A DNA stretch of 64,000 bases from Natranaerofaba carboxydovora (GCF_022539405.1 NZ_CP054394.1:2240501-2304500); one strand, 5' to 3'. Shown: positions 9,708 to 20,812, counted from the stretch's first letter. The notes: generated by a model from the sequence alone, not told the origin. Numbers and translations are program-made.

Positions 9708-9837
9708 TACATTATACTCCCCTTTTGTAAGATGACTTTTATTAAACACGAACATTAGTCTCAAATAAACTATTTTTTTTATACAAACTTATTATAATTC
9801 CCACAGGTCACTGCTGTCAATTAAATTAAAAACAAAA

Positions 9838-9863
9838 CTACCCCCGTCTTAAGACGAGGGTAG
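9838..9863 (-). terminator. Intrinsic terminator of groESL
   Basis: On the minus strand CTACCCTCGTC-TTAA-GACGGGGGTAG forms a stem with one mismatch, followed by TTTTGTTTTT. It lies 16 bases after the groL stop codon and fits a strong rho-independent terminator. Confidence 0.85.
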
Positions 9864-9878
9864 TCTTATATCACTCTA

Positions 9879-11525
<1,647 letters not shown>

Positions 11526-11549
11526 TTACCTCCTTTGTTCTTTATTTAT

Positions 11550-11840
11550 TTATTCGATTACGGCCAGGATATCATCCTGACGCAGAATTAAGTACTTTTC
11601 ATCATCTCTCTCAATTTCATTACCAGCAAACTTTGAGTAGATGATTTTATCTCCAACTTTTACTTCAGGCTCTACTCTATTACCATCATCTAATATCTTT
11701 CCAGAGCCTACTGCTACTACTTCACCTTCTTGAGGTTTTTCTTTAGCCTGTTCCGGCAATACTATGCCGCTTTTAGTCTTTTCTTCCTGCTGCTCTACAA
11801 GCTTAACTAAAACTCGATCTCCAAGTGGCTTGATACTCAT
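11550..11840 (-). CDS. groS: Co-chaperonin GroES (10 kDa)
   Basis: GroES caps GroEL. The 96-residue protein starts [16 protein letters not shown], carries the mobile loop [16 protein letters not shown], and [15 protein letters not shown] followed by [14 protein letters not shown], all standard. A GGAGGGTAAC site precedes the start. First gene of the bicistronic groESL operon. Confidence 0.99.
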   Translation of the reverse strand: MSIKPLGDRVLVKLVEQQEEKTKSGIVLPEQAKEKPQEGEVVAVGSGKILDDGNRVEPEVKVGDKIIYSKFAGNEIERDDEKYLILRQDDILAVIE

Positions 11841-11887
11841 CTTTTGTTACCCTCCTTTAATCTATCTATTTTTATTTATACACATTG

Positions 11888-11914
11888 TTAGCACTCGCAG
11901 TTATCGAGTGCTAA
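11888..11914 (-). promoter_or_regulatory. CIRCE operator (HrcA binding site)
   Basis: TTAGCACTC-N9-GAGTGCTAA is a perfect CIRCE inverted repeat, 48 bases upstream of the groS start. In Firmicutes HrcA binds CIRCE to repress heat-shock chaperone genes, so groESL here is expected to be HrcA-controlled (established knowledge applied to a site seen directly). Confidence 0.97.
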
Positions 11915-11919
11915 TTACA

Positions 11920-11948
11920 TTTATAATAATATACAAATTATGAAGCAA
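11920..11948 (-). promoter_or_regulatory. Candidate sigma-A promoter of groESL
   Basis: Minus-strand TTGCTT (11948-11943) and TATAAA (11925-11920) are separated by 17 bases and lie just upstream of CIRCE, placing the operator across the start of transcription. The match to consensus is moderate. The rest of the 345-base gap up to the fadD start (11949-12260) is AT-rich with no gene; an isolated AATTCAACGGCAAAAAGTC at 12120-12138 resembles the tip of a family 1 repeat. Confidence 0.5.
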
Positions 11949-12260
11949 AATCAATAATTAAGCTAAAAAATACAACCCTCTCTCCTTTCAATATTTAAAA
12001 TTATCTCCCACTATCTCTTACTAATTATAAATTTTACTTGATTTTGCATCTATCTGTTTTGGTATTATGGACTAGTTGAAACATATTTATACATTATCTG
12101 AACATTTTTATCCAGTGTTAATTCAACGGCAAAAAGTCTAGTAATACAACAGTGCAAATTTTTTAATAATAAGTTACAAATTAGTATTGTTTTTTCAGAA
12201 AATTTTTAATACTATATATATACCACCAAAAAAGTAGCTAATATTAAGGAGGTTTTTATT

Positions 12261-13988
12261 TTGCAGTCAACAGATCTAAAACAATGGTTTAAAAGTTACC
12301 CTGATGACATCCCTAAATCATTAGACTATCCAGACATCCCTCTATACGAAATTCTAGAACAAACTACAAAAAAATATCCGGATAAAACTGCTACCATTTT
12401 TTATAATGCTAAATTAAATTATAAAGAACTATATAAACAGGTGAATGCATTAGCAAAAAGTCTTCAAGACCTTGGAGTACAAAAAGGTGATCGTGTTTCT
12501 ATAATGCTTCCAAATACACCTCAGCTTGTAATTGCTTACTATGCTGCTCTTAAGATAGGAGCAATAGTTGTACAAACAAATCCTCTTTACAAAGAAAATG
12601 AACTAAAACACCAAATGGTAGACAGCGGTTCAAAAGCCATCATTTCATTAGATATGTTTTATCCCACTATTCAAAGCGTAAGAAAAGATACACATTTAGA
12701 AAATGTTATCCTGACAAGTTTAAAAGATTATCTTGCTTTCCCATTAAACTTAATATACCCATTAAAAGAAAAAAAAGAAGGAAACAGCGTAAAAATACCA
12801 GCTCAAGAAGATATAATCTGGTTTAACTCTTTAGTAGAAAAAAATAAAGGCAGAGAACCACAAGCTCCTGACATTGACCCAAACGAAGACCTAGCCTTGA
12901 TCCAGTATACAGGCGGAACTACAGGTACTTCAAAAGGAGCTATGCTAACACACAAAAACCTTGTATCCAATATCTATCAGATGAAACACTGGATCCCTGA
13001 TCTAAAAGAAGGCGAAGAAGTAACGATGGGTGCTCTCCCATTCTTCCATGTTTATGGAATGACGGCATGTATGAACTACTCGATTGCCGCTGCCGGAACT
13101 TTAATACTAGTGCCTAAGTTTGAAGTAAATACTGTATTGAAGTTGATTAAAAAATATAAACCTACGCTGTTCCCAGGAGTTCCAACAATGTATATAGCTC
13201 TTTTAAATCATCCCGACATTGAGAAATATGATATTTCGTCCATAAGAGTCTGTTTAAGCGGGGCCGCACCATTGCCAGTAAAAGTTCAAAAACAATTTGA
13301 AGAAATCACAGGCGGAAAATTAGTAGAAGCCTATGGTCTTTCTGAGACTTCCCCCGCTGCCACCTGCAATCTAATATACGGCCATAGAGAAGAAGGAAGT
13401 ATAGGTATCCCTGTACCAGATACAGACTGCAAGGTAATTAATCTAGAAACAGAAGAAGAGGAAGTCCCTATCGGCGAAAGGGGAGAGTTAGCGATAAAAG
13501 GTCCCCAGGTTATGAAAGGATACTGGAACATGCCTGAGGAAACTGAAGCTGTCCTTCGTGACGGTTGGTTCTATACAGGTGATATAGCAATAATGGACGA
13601 AAACGGCTTCTTCTATATTGTAGACAGGAAAAAAGATGTTATCCTAGCAGGAGGATTTAACATCTATCCCAGGGACATAGAAGAAGTACTCTACAAACAC
13701 CCAAAAATCTCTGAAGCTTGCGTTATAGGAGTTAGTGACGATTATCGCGGCGAAACAGTAAAGGCATATGTAGTACCTAATGAAGGTGAAAATTTGACCG
13801 AAAGTGAACTTGAAAAATACTGCAAGGAACATCTGGCATCTTATAAAGTACCAAAGATTTTCGAACTAACCGATGAGCTTCCAAAAACCCTTGTTGGAAA
13901 GGTTTTAAGACGTTCATTAAGGGAACAAGAAGAAACCAAAGCAGTAAAAGAAACGGCTACATCAGAAGAACCTTCAGAAACTGGGTAA
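12261..13988 (+). CDS. fadD: Long-chain fatty acid--CoA ligase (ANL superfamily)
   Basis: Adenylates a fatty acid and transfers it to CoA. The 575-residue protein shows the P-loop LIQYTGGTTGTSKGAMLTHKN in two parts, LPFFHVYGM, the EAYGLSETSP motif, GWFYTGDIAIMDENGFFYIVDRKKDVI and the C-terminal catalytic Lys in PKTLVGKVLRR. Translation starts at TTG 12261, eight bases after AAGGAGG. It is the only plus-strand gene between groESL and the Mo-cofactor block and appears monocistronic. A short charged tail rich in Glu and Thr follows the normal C-terminus. Chain-length preference cannot be seen. Confidence 0.93.
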   Translation: MQSTDLKQWFKSYPDDIPKSLDYPDIPLYEILEQTTKKYPDKTATIFYNAKLNYKELYKQVNALAKSLQDLGVQKGDRVSIMLPNTPQLVIAYYAALKIGAIVVQTNPLYKENELKHQMVDSGSKAIISLDMFYPTIQSVRKDTHLENVILTSLKDYLAFPLNLIYPLKEKKEGNSVKIPAQEDIIWFNSLVEKNKGREPQAPDIDPNEDLALIQYTGGTTGTSKGAMLTHKNLVSNIYQMKHWIPDLKEGEEVTMGALPFFHVYGMTACMNYSIAAAGTLILVPKFEVNTVLKLIKKYKPTLFPGVPTMYIALLNHPDIEKYDISSIRVCLSGAAPLPVKVQKQFEEITGGKLVEAYGLSETSPAATCNLIYGHREEGSIGIPVPDTDCKVINLETEEEEVPIGERGELAIKGPQVMKGYWNMPEETEAVLRDGWFYTGDIAIMDENGFFYIVDRKKDVILAGGFNIYPRDIEEVLYKHPKISEACVIGVSDDYRGETVKAYVVPNEGENLTESELEKYCKEHLASYKVPKIFELTDELPKTLVGKVLRRSLREQEETKAVKETATSEEPSETG

Positions 13989-13990
13989 AG

Positions 13991-14077
13991 GTATTATCCT
14001 AACGTACCAACGACTCGCTAAAAATTTGCAAAACAAATGCAAATTAAATGCTCGCTTATGGTACGTTAGGATAATAC
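13991..14077 (+). repeat. Family 2 variable-arm palindrome, copy after fadD
   Basis: Left arm GTATTATCCTAACGTACCA (13991-14009) and right arm TGGTACGTTAGGATAATAC (14059-14077) are perfectly complementary over 19 bases. Inside is the family core: ACCAACGACTCGCTAAAAAT, TTGCAAAACAAATGCAAATT, AAATGCTCGCTTATGGT. It begins 2 bases after the fadD stop, in fadD orientation, in the convergent gap to mogA. It likely acts as a hairpin 3' end for fadD mRNA, but no U-run is present. Confidence 0.8.
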
Positions 14078-14102
14078 GCCAAATACAAAAAAACTAAACG
14101 GA

Positions 14103-14597
14103 TTACTCTCTTGCACATTCTGAAGCTTGGCCTGATAATGTCTCAAGAGCATGAGGGATTGCTGGAATTATTACATCCATGCATTCTTCTACAGCTTTTG
14201 GGCTTCCTGGCATATTGATAATAAGGGTTTTTCCTCTAACCCCCGATACCCCTCTGCTTAACATACCATGAGGGGTTTTTTTGATACTTTCATAGCGCAT
14301 AGCTTCCGCTATTCCTGGTACCTCTTTTTCAATTATTTTTAGAGTTGCTTCCGGGGTAAAGTCTCTTGGACTTAGACCAGTACCTCCTGTAGTTAGTATT
14401 ATATCTACTTTCTTTTCATCTGATAAATAACACATAACCTTTATTATTTCCTGTTCTTCATCGGGAAGAACCCTATACTCTTCCACTTCTATATCCAATT
14501 CATTAAGTTTTTTTTCTATTAGTTTCCCACTTTTATCTTCTCTTTCACCCTTTGAACCTTTATCACTTAGCGTCAATATCCCCGCTCTAAATGTCAT
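14103..14597 (-). CDS. mogA: Molybdopterin adenylyltransferase (MogA/MoaB family)
   Basis: Adenylates molybdopterin before metal insertion by MoeA. The 164-residue protein starts with FRAGILTLSDKGSKGEREDKSG in segments, and has LTTGGTGLSPRDFTPEAT (pterin-binding loop) and INMPGSPKAVEECMDVI. It is third in a minus-strand block with two moeA genes, so pterin-cofactor metal insertion is the block's job. In this genome the tungsten-type AOR at 20866 is a likely customer. Confidence 0.92.
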   Translation of the reverse strand: MTFRAGILTLSDKGSKGEREDKSGKLIEKKLNELDIEVEEYRVLPDEEQEIIKVMCYLSDEKKVDIILTTGGTGLSPRDFTPEATLKIIEKEVPGIAEAMRYESIKKTPHGMLSRGVSGVRGKTLIINMPGSPKAVEECMDVIIPAIPHALETLSGQASECARE

Positions 14598-14660
14598 GAT
14601 CTATCTCCACCACCCTACATAATATCTTGATTAAAATATTTTTATATAATAATTTTGCAC

Positions 14661-16610
14661 CTAAATTTCTGCCATTACCTCACCTGTTTTTGATAAGTCA
14701 TAACCAGAGAGTTCGCCGACAGATTCTTTAAACTCATCACTTTTTAAACTTTTTAAAAGGTTTTTGATCCCGGACATTTCATAATATTTTTTTGGTATAA
14801 TTAGATCAAATCTTTCCTTAGCCAAAAAAACAAAGTCAAGGTCTAAGGCTTCAGCTGCTGCCCTAATACCTAGTCCGACATCAGCCGCACCTCCGCTGAC
14901 CGCTGCTGCAACAGATAGATGGTTTACCTCTTCCTTTTCATACCCCTTAATGTCATTAGATGAAATCTTTTCATTTTCTAGATGATAATCTAGTAACACC
15001 CTGGTACCTGCACCCCTTTGTCTATTGACAAGTCGGACATCTTCTCTTAAAAGATCTTTTATGTTTTTAATACCTTTAGGGTTATTTTTCTTAACAATAA
15101 ACCCTTGATCTCTGTATATTAAGTTTATCACAATCAACTCTTCATCTTTGATATATTTTTTGATAAAAGAAGTGTTATATTCCCCTGTCTTTGGGTCAAG
15201 TAGATGAACACCTGCTAAATGGGCTTCTCCCCTAGCAATTGCCATGATACCACCCATACTACCTACATTAGTTGAAGCAAGATTATATGGATAATGGTTT
15301 TTGTGTAGGATTTCACCCAGCAGGTCTAGAGTTATATCATGGCTACCTATACTTACAAGGGTATTGTCCACCAGCTGTCTGGGTTTTAAAAGCTGTACCG
15401 TAACTTCTTCATCTTTGTCTAATCCTTCTTTCATTTGAGGAACTACGACTATCCCATCAGCCTCAACCATAGACATAACTATACCAGCACCTCTTTTTAG
15501 AGGAGAGGCAATATAATCACCATCTAACAGCCCAAGTTTAACTCTCACATATTCGGACGCATTTAAAGATGAGACTAATTTTTTGGATATTTTTGCTTTA
15601 ACTTTTTCTCTTTCCAAATTTTCTTCACTTATCTTCTTCTGTCCCATTAACCAGTAATCAAGTAAAGGCTTAACAAAACACTCAAGGGCAATAAGAGCTG
15701 ACACAGGATAACCTGGTATTCCAATTACAGGAGTATTATTTACCATACCAATTACAACTGGTTTTCCTGGTTTTATAGCAACCCCGTGGACCAACACTTC
15801 TCCTAGTTCGTCCACCACTTTATATGTATAATCCTCTCTACCTGCCGATGAGCCTGCGTTAATTATCACTAGATCAAAAGCATTTGAAAGATTATTAATT
15901 TCAGTTTTTAGCTTTTCATAATCATCTTCAACTTTCTCCTGTCTATAAGGTTCTCCGTCCCACTCCAAAACATTTCCTGCTATCATCCTGGAGTTATATT
16001 CTATTATGTCTCCTGGCTTCATATTTTCCCCAGGCTCGATTAATTCATCTCCTGTTGGCAAAACCCCAACTTTTGGAGGAATTTTTACCTTAATCTCTGT
16101 GATCCCCCCTGCCAAAAGCGCACCTATATCAACAGGGCGAAGTTTATGATTTGAGGGAACAATCATTTCGGTAGCTACTAGATCTTCTCCTATAGTCCTG
16201 ACATTCTCCCACGGCGAAACTGATTTTACGATCTCTATCTCATCATCATTTAACCATTCAACCTCTTCAATCATGATCACAGAATCTGTACCTTTAGGGA
16301 TAGGATCACCTGTATCAACTACAAAAGCCTCGCCTTTGGCAAGAGACAATGTCACTGGGTTTCTAGAGCTTGCTTCTCTAGTGTTTTTAGAATTAACAGC
16401 CACTCCATCCATTGCACTGGCATGATAATGAGGCGACGATACTCTGGCAAAAACGGGCTCACTTGTATACCTACCGCGGGCATTATCAACAAACACTTTC
16501 TCAGAACGTACATCACCCATTTCGCCTAAATCATCTAGTGCATCAAAAAGCTTTTTTCTTGCTTCTTCTAATGAAACATTTTCTAGATAAACCTTTCTAT
16601 CATCTTTCAT
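14661..16610 (-). CDS. MoeA-like molybdopterin molybdenumtransferase fused to a periplasmic-binding-protein domain
   Basis: Residues about 1-405 are MoeA: YHASAMDGVAVNS, GDPIPKGTDSVIMIEEVE, VGVLPTGDELIEPGE, SAGREDYTYKV and PGYPVSALIALECFV. Residues about 415-640 form a substrate-binding domain of the LysR/PBP type with NTLVSIGSHDITLD at its start, VGSMGGIMAIARGEAHLAG and RQRGAGTRVLLDYHL. This fusion is known in archaea and clostridia and the added domain is thought to sense or bind the oxyanion. It follows the second moeA by 40 bases and has a GGAGG site. Two MoeA paralogues suggest separate handling of Mo and W, which is inference. Confidence 0.9.
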   Translation of the reverse strand: MKDDRKVYLENVSLEEARKKLFDALDDLGEMGDVRSEKVFVDNARGRYTSEPVFARVSSPHYHASAMDGVAVNSKNTREASSRNPVTLSLAKGEAFVVDTGDPIPKGTDSVIMIEEVEWLNDDEIEIVKSVSPWENVRTIGEDLVATEMIVPSNHKLRPVDIGALLAGGITEIKVKIPPKVGVLPTGDELIEPGENMKPGDIIEYNSRMIAGNVLEWDGEPYRQEKVEDDYEKLKTEINNLSNAFDLVIINAGSSAGREDYTYKVVDELGEVLVHGVAIKPGKPVVIGMVNNTPVIGIPGYPVSALIALECFVKPLLDYWLMGQKKISEENLEREKVKAKISKKLVSSLNASEYVRVKLGLLDGDYIASPLKRGAGIVMSMVEADGIVVVPQMKEGLDKDEEVTVQLLKPRQLVDNTLVSIGSHDITLDLLGEILHKNHYPYNLASTNVGSMGGIMAIARGEAHLAGVHLLDPKTGEYNTSFIKKYIKDEELIVINLIYRDQGFIVKKNNPKGIKNIKDLLREDVRLVNRQRGAGTRVLLDYHLENEKISSNDIKGYEKEEVNHLSVAAAVSGGAADVGLGIRAAAEALDLDFVFLAKERFDLIIPKKYYEMSGIKNLLKSLKSDEFKESVGELSGYDLSKTGEVMAEI

Positions 16611-16650
16611 CGTTCAACCTCCTCAAAGTCTCTACGGAAAAAATATATAA

Positions 16651-17895
16651 TTATAGTAAATATACTTCCACTTCTTCTCCTGACCTAAGCCCTTCTGTAT
16701 TTCTTGGAATTTTAAGTAACCCTTCCGCCTCTACAAGGGTAAATATTAGTCCTGACTCTCCAAGTACCGGTATGACATTATAATTCCCATTTTCATTTTC
16801 TTGTAATTTGACCCGGACATAATCTTCTCTTCCTCCTCTTGAGGAAAGGTTGCGGGTAAGTTTCCCTCTAATTGTAGGCACAGGAGGTGAATCTTTTTTG
16901 CCGCTGATAATATCAATAGCTTTTTTGACAAATAACCTAAAGGTAACCATAGCACTCACAGGGTTGCCGGAGAGGCCAAATATGGGCTTATCATCAACCA
17001 TCCCAAAGATAGTTGGTTTGCCAGGTTTTATTGAAATACCGTGAAATATCACCCCTGGATCACCGATCAAATTAATTACATCCGAAGTTACATCCTTCTC
17101 CCCTACAGAACTACCACCTGATACAATAACAAGGTCGTTTTCTTCTAAAGCCTTACTTATATATTCTTCTACTTTATCCTTATTATCAGGGCATATACCA
17201 TAATTAATAGGCTTAGCCCCTGCTTCAAGAACCTCTGCGCTAAGAGCCCAGGAGTTAATATCCCTTATTTTGCCCGGGGTAAGTTCTTCAGAGGGTCCTA
17301 TAATTTCATCTCCTGTTGAGATAATTCCTACTTTAGGTTTTTTATATACTTCTACTTCAGTAATCCCAAGAGCTGCCAAAGCCCCTAGATCCTGTGTTCT
17401 AATCTTATGACCACCTTCCAAAACTTTCTGGCCTTTTTTTACGTCTTCTCCAACTTTTATCACATTTTCACCTGGTGAAATAGGTTTGTTTATCAGAATA
17501 GAATCTTCTCCAAGGGCTTCTGTTTCCTCTATCATCACAACTGAATCGGTTCCCTGTGGAAGCATCCCACCAGTAGCTATCTCAACAACTTCTTCTTTTT
17601 TCACTTGTACTTCAGAAGCCTCTCCCATTAGTACCTTGCCTGCAAGAGTAAAAACTCCAGGAAAAGATTCACTGACTCCATAAGTTTCATCTGCCCTCAC
17701 AGCATATCCATCAACTGTTGACCTAGAAAAAGGAGGCAGATCTAAAGAAGAGTGTATATCTTTATACACTATCCTGTTTAAAGACTCTTCTGTTGAAATT
17801 ACTTCATTTAATTGTTTGTCATTATAATAACCTACACTTTTAAGAGTATAGATAATTTCGTTTATAGCTTCATCAACCGTCAAAACTTCTAGCAT
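16651..17895 (-). CDS. moeA: Molybdopterin molybdenumtransferase MoeA
   Basis: Inserts molybdate or tungstate into adenylated molybdopterin. The 414-residue protein has LPPFSRSTVDGYAVRADETYG, PQGTDSVVMIEETEA, VGIISTGDEIIGPSEEL, VSGGSSVGEKDVTSDV and GLSGNPVSAMVTFRLFV, with the C-terminal MoeA domain IV ending EEVEVYLL. This is the stand-alone form, upstream of the PBP-fused paralogue and mogA. The order small Cys protein - moeA - moeA-PBP - mogA is on one strand with short gaps. Confidence 0.95.
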   Translation of the reverse strand: MLEVLTVDEAINEIIYTLKSVGYYNDKQLNEVISTEESLNRIVYKDIHSSLDLPPFSRSTVDGYAVRADETYGVSESFPGVFTLAGKVLMGEASEVQVKKEEVVEIATGGMLPQGTDSVVMIEETEALGEDSILINKPISPGENVIKVGEDVKKGQKVLEGGHKIRTQDLGALAALGITEVEVYKKPKVGIISTGDEIIGPSEELTPGKIRDINSWALSAEVLEAGAKPINYGICPDNKDKVEEYISKALEENDLVIVSGGSSVGEKDVTSDVINLIGDPGVIFHGISIKPGKPTIFGMVDDKPIFGLSGNPVSAMVTFRLFVKKAIDIISGKKDSPPVPTIRGKLTRNLSSRGGREDYVRVKLQENENGNYNVIPVLGESGLIFTLVEAEGLLKIPRNTEGLRSGEEVEVYLL

Positions 17896-17959
17896 AGCAA
17901 CCCGTACACCTCACTTATCTGATAACAAATAACAATTCTATCTCAATATAATCCCCATT

Positions 17960-18154
17960 CTAAAAACATCCTAATTGACAGCTAACTATCTTTATATCCA
18001 TCTCATCTGCCATTTCTCCTACTTTTTTTAGGCTGTAAGAGTGCTTTTCACTTATCTCATAACAGCTAGAACATGATATTTTGCCATCTTTAGAATTCTC
18101 TTTTATTAGCTCTTTTAATCTTTGATCTTCATTTGACATTTCATCTACCCCCAA
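17960..18154 (-). CDS. Small Cys-containing protein of the molybdopterin block, unknown function
   Basis: A 64-residue protein with a GGGGGTAG site before the ATG at 18154. It has an N-terminal charged helix, then KISCSSCYEISEKHSYSLKK, a helix KKVGEMADEMDIKIV and the C-terminal SCQLGCF. Four Cys in CSSC and CQLGC arrangement could bind metal; the helical pattern resembles a small winged-helix-like fold. I believe similar short proteins or domains ending CQLGCF occur beside pterin-cofactor or xanthine-dehydrogenase accessory genes in clostridia, but I cannot confirm it. Its position 65 bases upstream of moeA suggests a link to the cofactor block. Confidence 0.55.
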   Translation of the reverse strand: MGVDEMSNEDQRLKELIKENSKDGKISCSSCYEISEKHSYSLKKVGEMADEMDIKIVSCQLGCF

Positions 18155-18163
18155 TTATTAATT

Positions 18164-18388
18164 TTGATTCAACTGCAAAATTCATATGAACAAAGTTTTG
18201 TTTTTAATTGCAATACATCTTGATAAGAAAGCAGGAGAAATAAGGCCTAATAACAGGAGGTCATTAGCTAATCGAACTCAGGATGAGTTCTTAGATTTGG
18301 AAGCCTTATTTCGACTGCTGCCGAATCTTAGATGTATCAATTAAAAACACTATAATTATGTGAATAGACTTTTTGCAGCCTGGATCAA
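18164..18388 (+). repeat. Family 1 palindromic repeat, full-length copy
   Basis: About 225 bp from TTGATTCAACTGCAAAA to TTTTGCAGCCTGGATCAA. The interior holds TTTTTAATTGCAATACATCT pairing with AGATGTATCAATTAAAAA, AATAAGG pairing with CCTTATT, and two tip hairpins, CTAATAACAGGAGGTCATTAG-like and GAACTCAGGATGAGTTC. It lies between the betaine-binding protein gene and the small Cys protein. It contains no open frame of note. Same orientation as most other copies. Confidence 0.88.
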
Positions 18389-18447
18389 TTTTCTATATAT
18401 ACTTTATTATAAAGTGATAATAATATCAAGCTAAGTTAATAAAAGAA

Positions 18448-18477
18448 GGACACGGAAAAAATAGGTTCTCCGTGTCC
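18448..18477 (-). terminator. Intrinsic terminator of the betaine-binding protein gene
   Basis: On the minus strand GGACACGG and CCGTGTCC form a perfect 8-bp stem around a 14-base A/T-rich loop, followed by TTCTTTTATT. It lies about 40 bases after the stop codon at 18519. Confidence 0.8.
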
Positions 18478-18518
18478 ATTCTTCTACCATTAACCATTAC
18501 GTTCATCACTTGCTTTAA

Positions 18519-19472
18519 TTAACCTTCATATACCTCTTTTAAAACTTCCTGTGCATCTTCACCATCAGGTGTTTCCATTCCATCAACCCATTCGAGAACT
18601 AAGTCAAGGTTTTCTTCTACCCACTCTTGGGCAACTTCTTCAGCTGGTCTTTCATAATAACCATGCTCGTATACCCAATCATTTACAATATCTTCATCAA
18701 CGTCAAATTGAATAAAATACTTAGCAAGGTTTGGGTTCTCTTCTTCAAAACCAGGTCTTGATATTGTACCTACTTTTTCACCTTCACCCCAGATACCTTC
18801 AGGATCATCGAGATATTCCATATCAAATAGGACATTCATATAATGAGGTTCCCAACCGCTAAATACTACCCATTCTTCATTATCTATGGCTTGTTCTACT
18901 TCAGCCATCATAGCAGCTTCGTTACTAGGGATAAGCTCCCATTCACCGAGTCCATAAGTGTCATCTTCAAAAGCATCTATCATAATTTGATTTCCATCAT
19001 TACCTTCTTCTAAACCATAATACGTATAATCAAATTCCTCAGAGTAATCAGCCAAATCTTCCAAAGAAGTGATGCCTTCTTCATAAACATAAGTCGGTAC
19101 TGCTGGTGCATATGCTGTCTCTTCTAGATGAGTTTCAAGATGAATTACATCTCCTGCTTCTAAAGCATTCTCAAGAGGAGTACCCCAGGTTTGAAACCAA
19201 GCATCTGTAAATACATCAATGTCTCCGTCACTCATACCCTGTAAGACAACAGGCAACGTATAGTTTTCTAGTTCAACATCAAAACCAAGGGATTCTAAGA
19301 TTTCTTTATTTACATAACTTTTTTGAGTAGAGCATGTCCATTCAACTTTTGCTAGACTGATTTCATCTAATGCTACTTCTTCTTCTCCGCATCCTCCTGC
19401 AAAAACACTACTTACCAAAATCAAAGCTAAAGCTAAAGATAAAATAATTTTGCCCTTTCTTAAAGATAACAT
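18519..19472 (-). CDS. Glycine betaine/proline ABC transporter substrate-binding lipoprotein (OpuAC/ProX type)
   Basis: A 317-residue secreted lipoprotein: basic start LRKGKII, hydrophobic LSLALALILVSS, lipobox VFAGGC with Cys about residue 28. The mature domain is the OpuAC type: VEWTCSTQKSYVNKEILESLG, GDIDVFTDAWFQTW, EEWVVFSGWEPHYMN and tryptophans suited to a cation-pi cage for a quaternary amine. It stands alone: no ATPase or permease gene is adjacent, so it must work with a transporter encoded elsewhere. A terminator follows. Fits osmoprotectant uptake in a salt-adapted organism. Ligand (betaine, choline or carnitine) cannot be fixed from sequence alone. Confidence 0.88.
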   Translation of the reverse strand: MLSLRKGKIILSLALALILVSSVFAGGCGEEEVALDEISLAKVEWTCSTQKSYVNKEILESLGFDVELENYTLPVVLQGMSDGDIDVFTDAWFQTWGTPLENALEAGDVIHLETHLEETAYAPAVPTYVYEEGITSLEDLADYSEEFDYTYYGLEEGNDGNQIMIDAFEDDTYGLGEWELIPSNEAAMMAEVEQAIDNEEWVVFSGWEPHYMNVLFDMEYLDDPEGIWGEGEKVGTISRPGFEEENPNLAKYFIQFDVDEDIVNDWVYEHGYYERPAEEVAQEWVEENLDLVLEWVDGMETPDGEDAQEVLKEVYEG

Positions 19473-19636
19473 AACTTAAAAATAACCCCCTATAATAATT
19501 TTTTATACAGTATATACTTTACAATCTTTATACTAAAGTTTTTTAAAGTAAAAATCAAGCTTTAAAAAACTTTTTAACAGTTAATATAAAACAAATAACA
19601 TCAATTTAACTCATTAAATCATCAATGTCCCCATTT

Positions 19637-20812
19637 TTAGAAGCATTTACGATAGATTTCTTCATAACCTTTGATGTCTATATCCCTTGGATTCCCTATA
19701 GTCTGAGGATCATGGTATGCCTCTTTCGCAAGTCTTGAGAGCATTCCTTCATCTACTCCAAGATCAGTCAAAGTTGGAGCATCTATATCTTCTGTAAGTT
19801 CATAAACTGCATCTACAGAAGCTCTAGCCGCATCTTCAAGGCTCATATTAAAGGTATCTACGCCGAGAGCCTGGGCAATCCTGGCAAATTTGTATGGATC
19901 GCCAATCCAATTGTATTCCATCGAAGGTGCAAGGGTCGCAGCAACTGCTGAACCGTGAGGAACAGAGACAATACCTCCAAGGGTCTGTGTCATAGCGTGA
20001 ACTGCACCAGCACTTTCACTACCATAAGATATACCTGCAAGATTAGCAGAGATAGCCATACCATACCTTGCTTCAATGTCCTGCCCATTACCTACAGCCC
20101 TTCTAAGGTACTTACCTGCGTACTCTATAGCCAGAAGTGCTACTGCATCAGTATGAGGCTGTGCATAGTGACAGGTATAGCATTCAATAGCATGACATAG
20201 CGCATCCATACCAGTACCTGCAGTTACATGAGGTGGCATAGACACATGAAGCTCGGGATCTACAATAGCAGTATAAGCAGCTATCAAAGGGCCACCGGTA
20301 TTAAACTTAAATTCCCTAGCAGGATCTTTGATAACAGCCCACATTGTCACTTCACTACCTGTACCTGCAGTAGTAGGTATTGTAACAAAAGGTGGGACTC
20401 TGTACTGAAGGGGCTTTTTACCTTCTGCTGCCTCATATTCTAAGACCGGCTCATCATGAACAACTTCTACTCCTATGGCCTTTGCAGTGTCCATGGAACT
20501 ACCACCACCAAGACCAATTAAGCTATCACACCCTTCTTCTTTGTAACAGCTTGTACCCTTTGCCACAGTGTTAATACACGGATCAGCTACTACTCCATCA
20601 AAAACTGCATAGGAAATACCTGCTTCTTTCAAAGGTTCTTCGATTTTCTCAAGTAATCCGGCGTTTTTTACTCCTTCATCTGTTACAATTAATGGCTTTT
20701 CCACCCCTAGCTCTTTTATCCTTTTGCCAAGTTCTTTTGTAACCCCTATCCCGTGCACCACTTTCGTTGGAAGTTCAAACTCATTGCCCTTAATTTGCTC
20801 AAATCTAAACAT
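19637..20812 (-). CDS. Iron-containing (group III) alcohol dehydrogenase
   Basis: A cytoplasmic NAD(P)-dependent dehydrogenase of 391 residues. It has GLGGGSSMDTAKAIGV near residue 100, TIPTTAGTGSEVT, and the metal-ligand regions GTGMDALCHAIECY and GAVHAMTQTLGGIVSVPHG. Length and motifs are canonical. It lies immediately downstream of the AOR gene (54 bases) and upstream of the betaine-binding protein gene. Alcohol dehydrogenase plus AOR would oxidise an alcohol through aldehyde to acid, or run in reverse. Given the GbsR-like regulator nearby, a choline dehydrogenase role like Bacillus GbsB is possible but unproven. Confidence 0.92.
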   Translation of the reverse strand: MFRFEQIKGNEFELPTKVVHGIGVTKELGKRIKELGVEKPLIVTDEGVKNAGLLEKIEEPLKEAGISYAVFDGVVADPCINTVAKGTSCYKEEGCDSLIGLGGGSSMDTAKAIGVEVVHDEPVLEYEAAEGKKPLQYRVPPFVTIPTTAGTGSEVTMWAVIKDPAREFKFNTGGPLIAAYTAIVDPELHVSMPPHVTAGTGMDALCHAIECYTCHYAQPHTDAVALLAIEYAGKYLRRAVGNGQDIEARYGMAISANLAGISYGSESAGAVHAMTQTLGGIVSVPHGSAVAATLAPSMEYNWIGDPYKFARIAQALGVDTFNMSLEDAARASVDAVYELTEDIDAPTLTDLGVDEGMLSRLAKEAYHDPQTIGNPRDIDIKGYEEIYRKCF

